Positions 52,181-60,853 of a DNA stretch of 64,000 bases are shown one piece after another. The stretch's first letter is position 1. Each line of letters begins with the position of its first letter. Below the pieces are notes generated by a model. That model saw only the letters and a list, made by a program, of their open reading frames with translations. It did not search any database and was not told the DNA's origin. Origin of the DNA: Diaphorobacter ruginosibacter (GTDB lineage Bacteria > Pseudomonadota > Gammaproteobacteria > Burkholderiales > Burkholderiaceae_C). The translations under genes were made by a program, and so were the position numbers. The DNA lies in contig NZ_CP060714.1 in NCBI RefSeq assembly GCF_014395975.1, forward strand, positions 2,480,001 to 2,544,000, written 5' to 3'.

Positions 52181-53617
52181 TCAACCATGCTGTTCGGGGC
52201 CCGCGGTGCTGCCGCCAGCCTGCTCCTGCCGGGGCAGTTGCGTGAACAGCAGCGTCGCGGCCAGCGTCAACAGGCCCATCATGATGAAGGTGCCGCGGAA
52301 TGCCCAGAGGGTGTCGCCCGCGGTGGCCATGCCGAAATGAGCCTGGAATGCCGCCAGCACGGCGCCCGCCGCGGCAACGCCCATGCCCATGGCCAGCATC
52401 TGCACCATCGACAGCAGGCTGTTGCCGCTGCTGGCGAAATGGGGCAGCAGGTCCTTGAGCGTGACCGTGTTCATTGCCGAGAACTGCAGGGAATTCACAG
52501 CGCCGAAGATACCCAGCTGCGCGATCAGCAGCGGCACGGGCACATCCGGCGAAATGAAGGAGAAGCTGGCGATCAGCAAGGCCAGCACCCAGGTGTTGGT
52601 GACCAGCACCTCGCGATAGCCGAAGCGGTGGATCACCCTCGTGACCAGCGGCTTGGTCAGCATGCTGCCGATCACGGTGGGCAGCATCATCATGCCCGCA
52701 TGCATGGGCGAGTAGCCCAGGCTGACCTGCAGCACCAGCGGTGTCATGAACGGCATGGCCGAGCTGCCCAGGCGCGAGAACAGGTTGCCGAGCAGGCCCA
52801 CGCGCAGCGTGCGGACGGTAAACAGCTCGGGCGCGAAAAGCGGCTCAGGCTTTCTGAGCGCATGCAGCCAGTACCCTGACAGGCATGCGAGCCCGAACAC
52901 CATCATGATGAGCGCGGATGCGCTGCGAACTCCGCCGCTGGCCATGCTCTCCACCGCCAGCGACACCAGGGCCATGCCCCCGGCCAGCATCACGTACCCG
53001 GTCAGGTCGAAGCTGCGCGGCTGCATGTTCTCGCCGGCAGGCATGTACCTGGCGGAGGCCAGCAGACCAATCAGGCCCACCGGGACATTCACCCAGAAGA
53101 TCCAGTGCCAGGAGGCGAACTCCACCATCCAGCCACCCAGGGTCGGCCCGATCAGGGGCCCGACCAGGCCGGGGATCGCGACGAAGCTGATGGCCCGGAT
53201 GAACTGCTCTCGCGGGAAGGCCCGCAGCACCGCCAGACGCCCCACCGGCAACAGCAGCGCGCCCCCCAGCCCCTGGATGACTCGCGCAGCCACCAGCAGG
53301 TTCAGGTTGGGTGACAGCGCACACAGCACCGACCCCAGAACGAACAGGCCGATGGCCGACATGAAGACCCTGCGCGTTCCGAAGCGATCGGCCAGCCAGC
53401 CCGATGCGGGAATCAGCACCGCCATCGCCAGCGAGTACGCCACGATGACCGAATGCATGTGCAGCGGGCTCTCGCCCATGTCGCGCGCCATGGCCGGCAG
53501 CGCGGTGTTGACGATGGTGCTGTCCAGCGTCTGCATGAAAAAGCCCAGCGAGACCAGCCAGAGCAGCTTGTTGCGCATGGGCGATAGTGGAGCGGCGGCA
53601 GTCGAGGACTCGGGCAT
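52181..53617 (-). CDS. MFS multidrug exporter, DHA2 (HsrA/MdtD-like)
   Basis: A 478-residue major facilitator with about 13-14 helices. FFMQTLDSTIVNTALPAMARDMG is the DHA2 motif D1/N-terminal signature, and GWLADRFGTRRVF is MFS motif A. LVAARVIQGLGGALLLPVGRLAVLRAFP is motif B/C-like. It resembles HsrA/MdtD proton-driven exporters; the substrate cannot be read. It converges on the ABC exporter. Confidence 0.9.
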   Translation of the reverse strand: MPESSTAAAPLSPMRNKLLWLVSLGFFMQTLDSTIVNTALPAMARDMGESPLHMHSVIVAYSLAMAVLIPASGWLADRFGTRRVFMSAIGLFVLGSVLCALSPNLNLLVAARVIQGLGGALLLPVGRLAVLRAFPREQFIRAISFVAIPGLVGPLIGPTLGGWMVEFASWHWIFWVNVPVGLIGLLASARYMPAGENMQPRSFDLTGYVMLAGGMALVSLAVESMASGGVRSASALIMMVFGLACLSGYWLHALRKPEPLFAPELFTVRTLRVGLLGNLFSRLGSSAMPFMTPLVLQVSLGYSPMHAGMMMLPTVIGSMLTKPLVTRVIHRFGYREVLVTNTWVLALLIASFSFISPDVPVPLLIAQLGIFGAVNSLQFSAMNTVTLKDLLPHFASSGNSLLSMVQMLAMGMGVAAAGAVLAAFQAHFGMATAGDTLWAFRGTFIMMGLLTLAATLLFTQLPRQEQAGGSTAGPEQHG

Positions 53618-53695
53618 CGGCGGGTGGTACGAAAGACAGAATGAAGACAGCGAAGGCAGGAAAAGCCAGCGCCGTTTCAGTTTGCCACTGTCCCG

Positions 53696-55159
53696 TCAGC
53701 CGCGCACGCCGTCCGCGCCTTGCCCCGCCAGGTCCATCGGCATCTTTTCCTGAGACAGGGCCGCACGGCGGCGCCCGCCAAGCCAGAGGTAGGAAGCTCC
53801 CAGGATCGCGAACCAGGCGGGTGTTGCCAGCAATGCGGAGCGCGTGTCCGCCTCGAATGTAAGGAGCACCAGGATGAAGGCGAAGAACGCAAGGCAGACT
53901 CCGCACATGAACACTCCGCCCGGCATGCGGTAGCGCGATGCGCGGTGCAGTTCGGCTCGCGTGCGGCGGTACTGGATGTAGGACAGCAGGATCATCGACC
54001 AGACGAACATGAAGAGGATCGCGGAGATCGTGGTGACCAGCGTGAAGGCCTTCACGAGATCGGGAATCACCCACATCAGGAACGCGCCACCCAGCAGGCA
54101 GATGCACGAGAACAGCAGCCCGCTCGACGGTACGCTGGCGCGCGAGAGCACGCCGAACGAGCGCGGCGCGTCACCCTTGAGCGCCAGCCCGAACAGCATG
54201 CGGCTCGTGGAGAACACGCCGCTGTTGGCGGATGATGCGGCCGAGGTCAACACCACGAAATTGATGATGCTGGCCGCAGCCGGCAGACCCGCCAGCATGA
54301 ACAGCTCCACGAACGGACTCTTGTTGGGCACCACGTCCCGCCAGGGCGTGACGGCCATGATCGCGATGAGCGCGCAGACGTAGAAGATGATGATGCGGAT
54401 CGGGATCGAGTTGATGGCGCGCGGAAGCGTCTTCTCGGGGTCCTTGGCTTCCGCGGCGGTCGTGCCCACGAGCTCGATGCCCACGAACGCGAACACGGCG
54501 ATCTGGAAGCCCGCGAAGAATCCCATCATCCCGTGCGGGAACATGCCTCCGTCGTTCCACAGGTTCGACAGGCTGGCCGGGCGCCCGGAAGGCGATACGA
54601 AGCCGCTGCCGACCATGTAGATGCCCGTGCCCACCAGCGTGACAATGGCCACGATCTTGATCATCGCGAACCAGAATTCGATCTCGCCGAACAGCTTCAC
54701 GGTCAGGAGATTCAGTGACAGCAGCAGGCCGACGCAGAGAATGGCAGGCGCCCATTGCGGAATATCCGGGAACCAGAACTGCGCATAGGCGGAAATGGCG
54801 ATCACATCGGCGATGCCCGTGATGATCCAGCAGAACCAGTAGGTCCAACCCGTGAAGAAGCCCGCCCAGGGCCCGAGCAGATCGGCCGAGAAGTCGATGA
54901 ACGAGCGGTAGTTCAGGTTGGAAAGCAGCAGTTCGCCCATCGCGCGCATCACGAAGAAGAGCATGACGCCGATGATGGCGTAGACGAAGACGATGGAGGG
55001 GCCGGCCAGGCTGATGGTCTTGCCCGAGCCCATGAACAGCCCGGTGCCGATGGCGCCGCCGATGGCGATCAGCTGGATGTGGCGATTGGTGAGATTGCGC
55101 TGCAGATGTTCGCCTTGCGGCTCATCGTTCTGGCTTTCTTGCCGCGAAGCAAGTGTCAT
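53696..55159 (-). CDS. cycA: Amino-acid permease, CycA-like (APC superfamily)
   Basis: A 487-residue, 12-helix amino-acid/proton symporter. The N-terminus has RNLTNRHIQLIAIGGAIGTGLFMGSGKTI, the conserved AAT-family start. SFIDFSADLLGPWAGFFTGWTYWFCW and the FAFVGIELVGTTAAEAKDPEKTLPRAI motif place it near the D-serine/D-alanine/glycine transporter CycA. The start at 55159 (MTLASRQESQ) has AGGAA about ten bases upstream and avoids 40 extra residues. The specificity is inferred. Confidence 0.9.
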   Translation of the reverse strand: MTLASRQESQNDEPQGEHLQRNLTNRHIQLIAIGGAIGTGLFMGSGKTISLAGPSIVFVYAIIGVMLFFVMRAMGELLLSNLNYRSFIDFSADLLGPWAGFFTGWTYWFCWIITGIADVIAISAYAQFWFPDIPQWAPAILCVGLLLSLNLLTVKLFGEIEFWFAMIKIVAIVTLVGTGIYMVGSGFVSPSGRPASLSNLWNDGGMFPHGMMGFFAGFQIAVFAFVGIELVGTTAAEAKDPEKTLPRAINSIPIRIIIFYVCALIAIMAVTPWRDVVPNKSPFVELFMLAGLPAAASIINFVVLTSAASSANSGVFSTSRMLFGLALKGDAPRSFGVLSRASVPSSGLLFSCICLLGGAFLMWVIPDLVKAFTLVTTISAILFMFVWSMILLSYIQYRRTRAELHRASRYRMPGGVFMCGVCLAFFAFILVLLTFEADTRSALLATPAWFAILGASYLWLGGRRRAALSQEKMPMDLAGQGADGVRG

Positions 55160-55416
55160 GGAGGTTCCTCGTGGAATCACGAATCTCGTCAAGACAGGAT
55201 CCGCAGCTGCACACTGCGCGACGCGCCAGGCAAGGCGCAGCCCGGTCTTCATCGGATGCGAAATGAAATGAAACGGCAATCATTGCTCCCGGGAATGCCA
55301 GCTGGAGGACTTGCATCACCCAGACAGGCCCAAGCGCAAGAAAATTGCTCGATTTGGATAGTATCGCAAAGAACACTCCATCGGCGGCGCCATGGATTCA
55401 GATGCAGCCCAGCCGA

Positions 55417-56319
55417 TCAGGCACGTGCGCTCAGCAGGCGGCCTCGCTCCTTGGCACTCACCTGCTTCAGAAACTCCCAGACTGCCTGGATGCGCGCCTG
55501 GTGCTTGGCCTCCTGCGGCATGCTCATCCAGAACGTGCGCGTGAAGACGGCCTCGTCGGGCAGCACCCGGCTCAGCACCGGGTCCCTGTCGGCGAGGAAG
55601 GCGGGCAGCACCGCCAGCCCTGCCCCGATGCGCACGGCCTCGTACTGGGCCGTGATGCTGGTGCTGCGGAACGCGAAACGCTCCGGCTGGTGCAGCTTGT
55701 CGATGAGCTGCAATTCCTTGGTGAACAACAGGTCGTCCACATAGTTCACGAAGGCATGGTGGCGCAGGTCCTCGCGCGTCGAGACCAGCGGCTTGCGCGC
55801 CAGATACTCGCGCTGCCCGTAGAGGCACAGCGTGTAATCGGCAAGCTTGGTGACGATCACCGAGCCGCGGGAGGGCCGCTCCAGGGAAATGACGATGTCG
55901 GCCTCGCGCCGCGAGAGATGGAGCAGGCGCGGCAAGGCCAGCAGGTCGATCGACAGCCCGGGGTGCTGGCGCGTGAAATCCGCCAGGTAGGGGGCAAGAA
56001 TCATCGTTCCGAACCCCTCAGTCGCACCCACGCGCACCAGCCCCGACAGCCCGCTGGCTGCGGCATTGGCGGGCGCCGAGCGCTCCACGCCGACAACGGC
56101 CGCCTCCATGGCCTCGATGGCAGGCAATAGCTGCCGCCCTGCTTCGGTCAGCCTGTGCCCCGAGGCCTCGCGCGAGAACAGGGGCGTTCCCATCTGCTTC
56201 TCCAGCGCCTGGATGCGCCGCGCCACCGTGGTGTGCTCCACGCCTGCGCGCCTGGCTGCGCCAACGAGGGTGCCGGCACGCGCCAGTTCCAGGAAATACC
56301 GCAAGTTATCCCAATCCAT
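55417..56319 (-). CDS. LysR-family transcriptional regulator divergent from mmsA
   Basis: A 300-residue regulator. The N-terminal winged helix MDWDNLRYFLELARAGTLVGAARRAG and VEHTTVARRIQALEKQMG is typical. A periplasmic-binding-like effector domain follows from about residue 90. The start at 56319 is preferred; 56334 (MRILEMDW) is in frame. It shares a 163-base region with mmsA that has two palindromes, so it probably controls the valine-degradation cluster. The effector is unknown. Confidence 0.9.
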   Translation of the reverse strand: MDWDNLRYFLELARAGTLVGAARRAGVEHTTVARRIQALEKQMGTPLFSREASGHRLTEAGRQLLPAIEAMEAAVVGVERSAPANAAASGLSGLVRVGATEGFGTMILAPYLADFTRQHPGLSIDLLALPRLLHLSRREADIVISLERPSRGSVIVTKLADYTLCLYGQREYLARKPLVSTREDLRHHAFVNYVDDLLFTKELQLIDKLHQPERFAFRSTSITAQYEAVRIGAGLAVLPAFLADRDPVLSRVLPDEAVFTRTFWMSMPQEAKHQARIQAVWEFLKQVSAKERGRLLSARA

Positions 56320-56372
56320 TTCGAGAATCCTCATACCGAACAGACGCCTGATCGACGTAATCGACCTCAATG

Positions 56373-56384
56373 TGCAAATTTGCA
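56373..56384. promoter_or_regulatory. Perfect 12-bp palindrome, candidate LysR operator
   Basis: TGCAAATTTGCA lies in the lysR-mmsA divergent region. It shares the TTTGCA core with a second element at 56419. Confidence 0.5.
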
Positions 56385-56418
56385 AAGCTCGATTGCGATA
56401 TTGTCTATTGCATATACA

Positions 56419-56432
56419 TATTTGCACAAATA
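56419..56432. promoter_or_regulatory. Second inverted repeat in the lysR-mmsA region
   Basis: TATTTG-CA-CAAATA, 6-bp arms, centred about 47 bases from the palindrome at 56373 and about 57 bases before the mmsA start. The pair is consistent with recognition and activation sites of a LysR protein. The spacing is wider than the usual adjacent RBS/ABS pair. Confidence 0.45.
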
Positions 56433-56482
56433 CCATTCGGGCATTCAGTTTTCATCCAACCGGGTTCCAAGGAGACACAACC

Positions 56483-58006
56483 ATGAACGCACCCGCCCAT
56501 TCCGCCGTGCTGGCCCCCACCGTGAAGCTGCTCATCGGCGGCAAGCTCGTCGAGTCGAAGACCACGCAGTGGCGCGACGTGGTGAACCCTGCCACCCAGG
56601 AAGTTCTGGCCCGCGTACCGTTCGCCACGCCCGATGAAATCAACGAAGCCGTCGCCTCGGCCCAGGCTGCGTTCAAGACCTGGCGCAAGACCCCCATCGG
56701 CGCGCGCGCCCGCATCTTCCTGAAGCTGCAGCAGCTGATCCGCGAGAACATGGGCGAGCTGGCCGCGCTGCTGACCGCCGAACAGGGCAAGACACTGGCG
56801 GATGCCGAAGGCGACGTGTTCCGCGGCCTCGAAGTGGTCGAGCACGCGGCCAACATCGGCACGCTGCAACTGGGCGAACTGGCGAACAACGTGGCCAATG
56901 GCGTGGACGTGTACTCCGTGCTGCAGCCCCTGGGCGTCTGCGCCGGCATCACGCCGTTCAATTTCCCCGCCATGATCCCGCTGTGGATGTTCCCCATGGC
57001 GATTGCCACCGGCAACACCTTCGTGCTCAAGCCTTCCGAGCAGGACCCCATGGTGACCATGCGCCTGTGCGAACTGGCGCTCGAAGCCGGTGTGCCGGCC
57101 GGCGTGCTCAACGTGATCCACGGTGGCGAAGATGCCGTGAATGCCATCTGCGACCACCCCCTCATCAAGGCCATCAGCTTCGTCGGTTCGACCAAGGTCG
57201 GCACGCACGTCTACAACCGCGCCAGCCTGAACGGCAAGCGCGTGCAGTGCATGATGGGCGCGAAGAACCACGCCATCGTGATGCCCGACGCCAACAAGGA
57301 GCAGACCCTGAACGCACTGGCCGGCGCCGCCTTCGGCGCGGCGGGCCAGCGCTGCATGGCCCTGTCGCACGTGGTGCTGGTCGGTGAGGCCCAGAAGTGG
57401 GTTCCCGACCTGATCGCCAAGGCCAACACGCTGAAGGTTTCCGGCGGCACAGAAAAGGGTACGGACGTGGGTCCCCTGGTTTCCTGCGCTGCGCTCTCCC
57501 GCGTGGAAGGCCTGATCGAGCGCGGCATTGCCGACGGCGCCACGCTGGAGCTGGACGGCCGCAAGCCGAGCGTTCCCGGCTATGAGAAGGGCAACTTCGT
57601 CGGCCCGACGATCTTCTCCGGCGTGAAGCCCGGCATGAGCATCTACGACCAGGAAATCTTCGGCCCCGTACTGGGCATTTCCGGTGCGCAGAACATCGAG
57701 GAAGCCATCGAGTTCATCAACGCCAACCCGAACGGCAACGGCACTGCCATCTTCACCCAGTCGGGCGCCGCGGCCCGCAAGTTCCAGGAAGACATCGACG
57801 TGGGCCAGGTCGGCATCAACGTGCCAATTCCCGTGCCGGTCCCGCTGTTCTCGTTCACCGGCAGCCGTGCCTCCAAGCTCGGCGACCTGGGCCCCTACGG
57901 CAAGCAGGTCGTGCTGTTCTACACGCAGACCAAGACCGTCACCGCGCGCTGGTTCGACGACACGACCACCAGCCAGGGCGTGAACACTACGATTAGTTTG
58001 AAGTGA
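56483..58006 (+). CDS. mmsA: CoA-acylating methylmalonate-semialdehyde dehydrogenase
   Basis: A 507-residue aldehyde dehydrogenase converting methylmalonate semialdehyde (from valine) to propionyl-CoA with NAD+ and CoA. The catalytic Cys291 is in AAGQRCMALS. ITPFNFPAMIPLWMFPMA and GAKNHAIVMPDAN are diagnostic for MmsA over other ALDHs. The start at 56483 has AAGGAG nine bases upstream. Its product feeds the pccA/pccB/mutase operon at the left end of the window. Confidence 0.96.
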   Translation: MNAPAHSAVLAPTVKLLIGGKLVESKTTQWRDVVNPATQEVLARVPFATPDEINEAVASAQAAFKTWRKTPIGARARIFLKLQQLIRENMGELAALLTAEQGKTLADAEGDVFRGLEVVEHAANIGTLQLGELANNVANGVDVYSVLQPLGVCAGITPFNFPAMIPLWMFPMAIATGNTFVLKPSEQDPMVTMRLCELALEAGVPAGVLNVIHGGEDAVNAICDHPLIKAISFVGSTKVGTHVYNRASLNGKRVQCMMGAKNHAIVMPDANKEQTLNALAGAAFGAAGQRCMALSHVVLVGEAQKWVPDLIAKANTLKVSGGTEKGTDVGPLVSCAALSRVEGLIERGIADGATLELDGRKPSVPGYEKGNFVGPTIFSGVKPGMSIYDQEIFGPVLGISGAQNIEEAIEFINANPNGNGTAIFTQSGAAARKFQEDIDVGQVGINVPIPVPVPLFSFTGSRASKLGDLGPYGKQVVLFYTQTKTVTARWFDDTTTSQGVNTTISLK

Positions 58007-58008
58007 TC

Positions 58009-58110
58009 ACCCCCCTGAGGCGCTTCGCGCCTTCCCCCCGCTCTACGCGCTGCGCGCGGGCAGAGGGACGCAGCCCTCGCTGCGGGGCGGCCCTTGCTCG
58101 GCTGCCCTGG
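58009..58110. repeat. Comamonadaceae-type intergenic GC-rich repeat
   Basis: After the mmsA stop come CCCCCTGAGGCGCTTCGCGCC, TTCCCCCCGC, and inverted GC-rich arms such as GCAGCCCTCGCTGC followed by GGGGCGGCCCTTGCTCGGC. From memory, this block resembles a repeat abundant between genes in Acidovorax, Comamonas and Delftia genomes. It can fold strongly and may end the mmsA transcript. Copy number elsewhere cannot be seen here. Confidence 0.6.
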
Positions 58111-58214
58111 CCCAGGTCGCGCCCAGAACTGGCTCGCCGGCTGTGAACCGATCATGGCGCGCGGGCTTTGTTGTTCCTGGCGGCGGGGCTTGAAGGCGTG
58201 GTGAAATCGGGCGC

Positions 58215-58664
58215 ATGTTCCTTGTTCTATTCCTGAATCCCTGGAGAGCGGCAGCGCATGCCGCCCTGCCCCTGGCCTGCGGCCTGTTCGCGGCCGCCGG
58301 AGTGCACGCGCAGGCCGGTGCGAGTTGCGTGGAAGGCGGTAGCGCGGCAGAAGTCAATGCCTGTGCCGTGCAGAAGTTCCAGCAGGCCGACACGGCCCTG
58401 AACATCTACTACGGCGACGTGATGACCGCCCTGTCCGCGCACGAGCGGCCAACGCTGCGCCAGGACCAGAACGCCTGGTTTCGCACACGCCGCGAGTACT
58501 GCAACAAGCGCAATCGCGCCATCGAAGGCAGGCCTGAATGGGGTCGCGTCTACCACGAGTGCCTGATAAAGGTCACGCAAGCGCGCCGCAGTGCACTCTC
58601 GCAGTGGCTGCACACCGGCAATCCACCGCCGCCCGAGGCCAGCCTGCCGCCCGACACACAATGA
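58215..58664 (+). CDS. Exported LprI/DUF1311-family protein (lysozyme-inhibitor-like)
   Basis: A 149-residue secreted protein. The signal peptide covers about 1-32 (LACGLFAAAGVHAQA). The mature domain has the DUF1311/LprI pattern: Cys38, VNACAVQKFQQAD, LNIYYGDV, QNAWFRTRREYC and ECLIKVTQARRSAL, with four to five cysteines for disulfides. In Mycobacterium, LprI inhibits lysozyme; most family members are untested. It sits between mmsA and the acyl-CoA dehydrogenase gene. Confidence 0.82.
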   Translation: MFLVLFLNPWRAAAHAALPLACGLFAAAGVHAQAGASCVEGGSAAEVNACAVQKFQQADTALNIYYGDVMTALSAHERPTLRQDQNAWFRTRREYCNKRNRAIEGRPEWGRVYHECLIKVTQARRSALSQWLHTGNPPPPEASLPPDTQ

Positions 58665-58685
58665 ATTTCGAGGAGACTTGACACC

Positions 58686-59852
58686 ATGGACTTTGAACTC
58701 ACCGAAGACCAGCGCGCCTTTGCCGACACGGCCCGCGCGTTCGCCGAAGCCGAGTTCGCGCCGCATGCGGCGCACTGGGACGCGGAAGGCATCTTCCCGC
58801 GTGAAGCCATCGCCAAGGCGGGTGAACTGGGCTTCTGCGGCCTCTATGCCCCGGAGAATGCAGGCGGCCTTGCGCTGCCGCGCCTCGATGCCACGCTGGT
58901 GTTCGAGGAGCTCGCCGCCGTCGACCCATCGACCACGGCCTTCATCACCATCCACAACATGGCGACCTGGATGCTCGGCACCTGGGCGACAGACGCCGTG
59001 CGCAACGAATGGGGCGAGCCACTGACCAGCGGCCAGAAACTCGCAAGCTATTGCCTGACCGAACCCGGCGCAGGCTCCGACGCCGCATCGCTCAAGACGC
59101 GCGCGGAGCTTGTCGGCAACGAATACGTCATCAACGGCAGCAAGGCCTTCATCAGCGGCGCGGGTTCCACCGACGTGCTGGTGTTGATGGCCCGCACGGG
59201 CGATGCACAGTCCGGTGCCTCGGGCATCAGCGCCTTCGCCGTGCCAGCAAACACCGAAGGCATCAGCTACGGCAAGAAGGAAGAAAAAATGGGCTGGAAC
59301 AGCCAGCCCACGCGCGTGATCAGCTTCGACAACGTGCGTATTCCCGCGCAGAACCTGCTCGGGCGCGAAGGCGAAGGCTTCAAGATCGCGATGAAAGGCC
59401 TTGACGGCGGCCGCATCAACATCGCCACCTGCTCGGTCGGCGCGGCGCAAGGGGCGTTGAAGCAGGCACAGGGCTACATGCAGGAGCGCAAGCAGTTCGG
59501 CAAGGCCATCGCCAGCTTCCAGGCACTGCAGTTCAAGCTGGCCGACATGGCGACCGAGCTCGTCGCGGCACGTCAGATGGTGCGCCTCGCCGCATCCAAG
59601 CTCGACGCCGGCGCGCGCGATGCATCCACCTACTGCGCCATGGCCAAGCGCTTCGCCACCGACGCGGGCTTCACGGTCTGCAACGAGGCGCTGCAACTGC
59701 ATGGCGGCTACGGCTACATCCGAGAGTACCCTCTGGAGCGCCTGATGCGCGACGCACGCGTGCACCAGATCCTCGAGGGCACGAACGAAATCATGCGCGT
59801 GATCATCGCGCGGCGCATGCTGGAAGGCGATGCACCGGATGTGATCCGCTGA
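58686..59852 (+). CDS. Acyl-CoA dehydrogenase, probable isobutyryl-CoA dehydrogenase
   Basis: A 388-residue FAD enzyme. The catalytic base is Glu364 in ILEGTNEIMR, the MCAD-like position. YCLTEPGAGSDAASLKTRA and KAFISGAGSTDVLV are the FAD/substrate signatures. The context between mmsA and mmsB makes isobutyryl-CoA (valine pathway) the best substrate; short-branched 2-methylbutyryl-CoA is the alternative. No enoyl-CoA hydratase or 3-hydroxyisobutyryl-CoA hydrolase is in the window to complete the pathway. Confidence 0.9.
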   Translation: MDFELTEDQRAFADTARAFAEAEFAPHAAHWDAEGIFPREAIAKAGELGFCGLYAPENAGGLALPRLDATLVFEELAAVDPSTTAFITIHNMATWMLGTWATDAVRNEWGEPLTSGQKLASYCLTEPGAGSDAASLKTRAELVGNEYVINGSKAFISGAGSTDVLVLMARTGDAQSGASGISAFAVPANTEGISYGKKEEKMGWNSQPTRVISFDNVRIPAQNLLGREGEGFKIAMKGLDGGRINIATCSVGAAQGALKQAQGYMQERKQFGKAIASFQALQFKLADMATELVAARQMVRLAASKLDAGARDASTYCAMAKRFATDAGFTVCNEALQLHGGYGYIREYPLERLMRDARVHQILEGTNEIMRVIIARRMLEGDAPDVIR

Positions 59853-59869
59853 CCCCGGGATTGCCCGCC

Positions 59870-60325
59870 ATGCCTGCCCGCCCGCTCTCCGACGAAACCC
59901 TGCAGCTCATCGCCGCGGTGCGCGAGGCCCTGGCCCATCGCGATGATGTGGAAGAGCGCAGCATGTTCGGCTGGTTCTGCTTCTTCGTTGACGGCAAGTG
60001 GTGCTTTGGCGTCAAGCGAGAAGAACTGCTGGTGCGCCTGGCGCCCGAGGACCATGACCGCATCGCGGAGCGTCCCGGTGTGCGCGAGCTGGATCCGCGC
60101 GGCAGCATGAAGGGCTACTTCTGCGTGGAACCTTCCGCTTACGCCACCCGCGCCCAATGGGAAGAATGGATCATCGCGGCCCTGGCCTACAACCCCAGCG
60201 CCAAGGCTTCACCACGGCGCAGGACGACTGCGGCAAAAACCTCTCCGGACCCCAAGGCCACCTCCAAGACCACTTCGAAGGGCACAGGCAGGAAACGCCA
60301 CAGCATCTTCGAGAGCGATCTCTGA
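59870..60325 (+). CDS. TfoX N-terminal-domain protein
   Basis: A 151-residue protein. Residues about 20-110 form a TfoX_N domain (VEERSMFGWFCFFVDGKWCFGVKREELLVRLAPED). The C-terminal 40 residues are Lys/Thr/Ser/Pro-rich and basic. TfoX regulates competence in gammaproteobacteria, but stand-alone TfoX_N proteins like this are uncharacterised. ATG at 59870 is preferred to TTG at 59861. It begins 17 bases after the acyl-CoA dehydrogenase stop. Confidence 0.83.
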   Translation: MPARPLSDETLQLIAAVREALAHRDDVEERSMFGWFCFFVDGKWCFGVKREELLVRLAPEDHDRIAERPGVRELDPRGSMKGYFCVEPSAYATRAQWEEWIIAALAYNPSAKASPRRRTTAAKTSPDPKATSKTTSKGTGRKRHSIFESDL

Positions 60326-60363
60326 TCATTGCCACGCAAAAGACCACGCAAAAGGATCCGCAC

Positions 60364-60786
60364 ATGCCTGTTCGCATCGTCCAACTTGGCTCCCCTCGCA
60401 GCGAAGGCGAAGGCCTGCGCATCGGCACCGTGCGCCGCCCTCCGCGCGGCGTGCCCAAGGCCGAATTCGCGAGTCGCAACTATTACGACGTGTGGTACCC
60501 GGAGCTCTCCCCCGAGATCGACCTGATGCATGCGGCGCAGGCCGCCATCAAGCTGTTTGCCGAAGGCGAGACGGCCGAGGCGACCAGGCAGTGGGCGCAG
60601 TTCGACAAGCAATTCCGCAAGCAGATGGCCGAGGCCGCCAGCAGCCGCACGCTCGATCTGCTGGCCGCGCTCTCGCATACGGCGGCGTTTTCCGTCGGCT
60701 GCTACTGCGAGGACGAACGGCACTGCCACCGGGGCATCCTGCGCTCGCTGCTCAAGGAGCGCGGAGCCCTGATTTCGGACACCTGA
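60364..60786 (+). CDS. DUF488-family protein
   Basis: A 140-residue protein with RIGTVRRPPRGVPK and YYDVWYPELSP near the N-terminus and the hallmark CYCEDERHCHRGIL near the C-terminus, as in DUF488. The Cys/His cluster suggests a metal or redox site. No biochemical role is established. It starts 38 bases after the TfoX_N gene and precedes mmsB by 67 bases, so it may be carried in the same transcript. Confidence 0.83.
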   Translation: MPVRIVQLGSPRSEGEGLRIGTVRRPPRGVPKAEFASRNYYDVWYPELSPEIDLMHAAQAAIKLFAEGETAEATRQWAQFDKQFRKQMAEAASSRTLDLLAALSHTAAFSVGCYCEDERHCHRGILRSLLKERGALISDT

Positions 60787-60853
60787 TTTTCATTCGACCA
60801 TCGACTGGTTCTTTCATCCACAAACCACGTTCCACTGAAGAAGGAGACAACCC

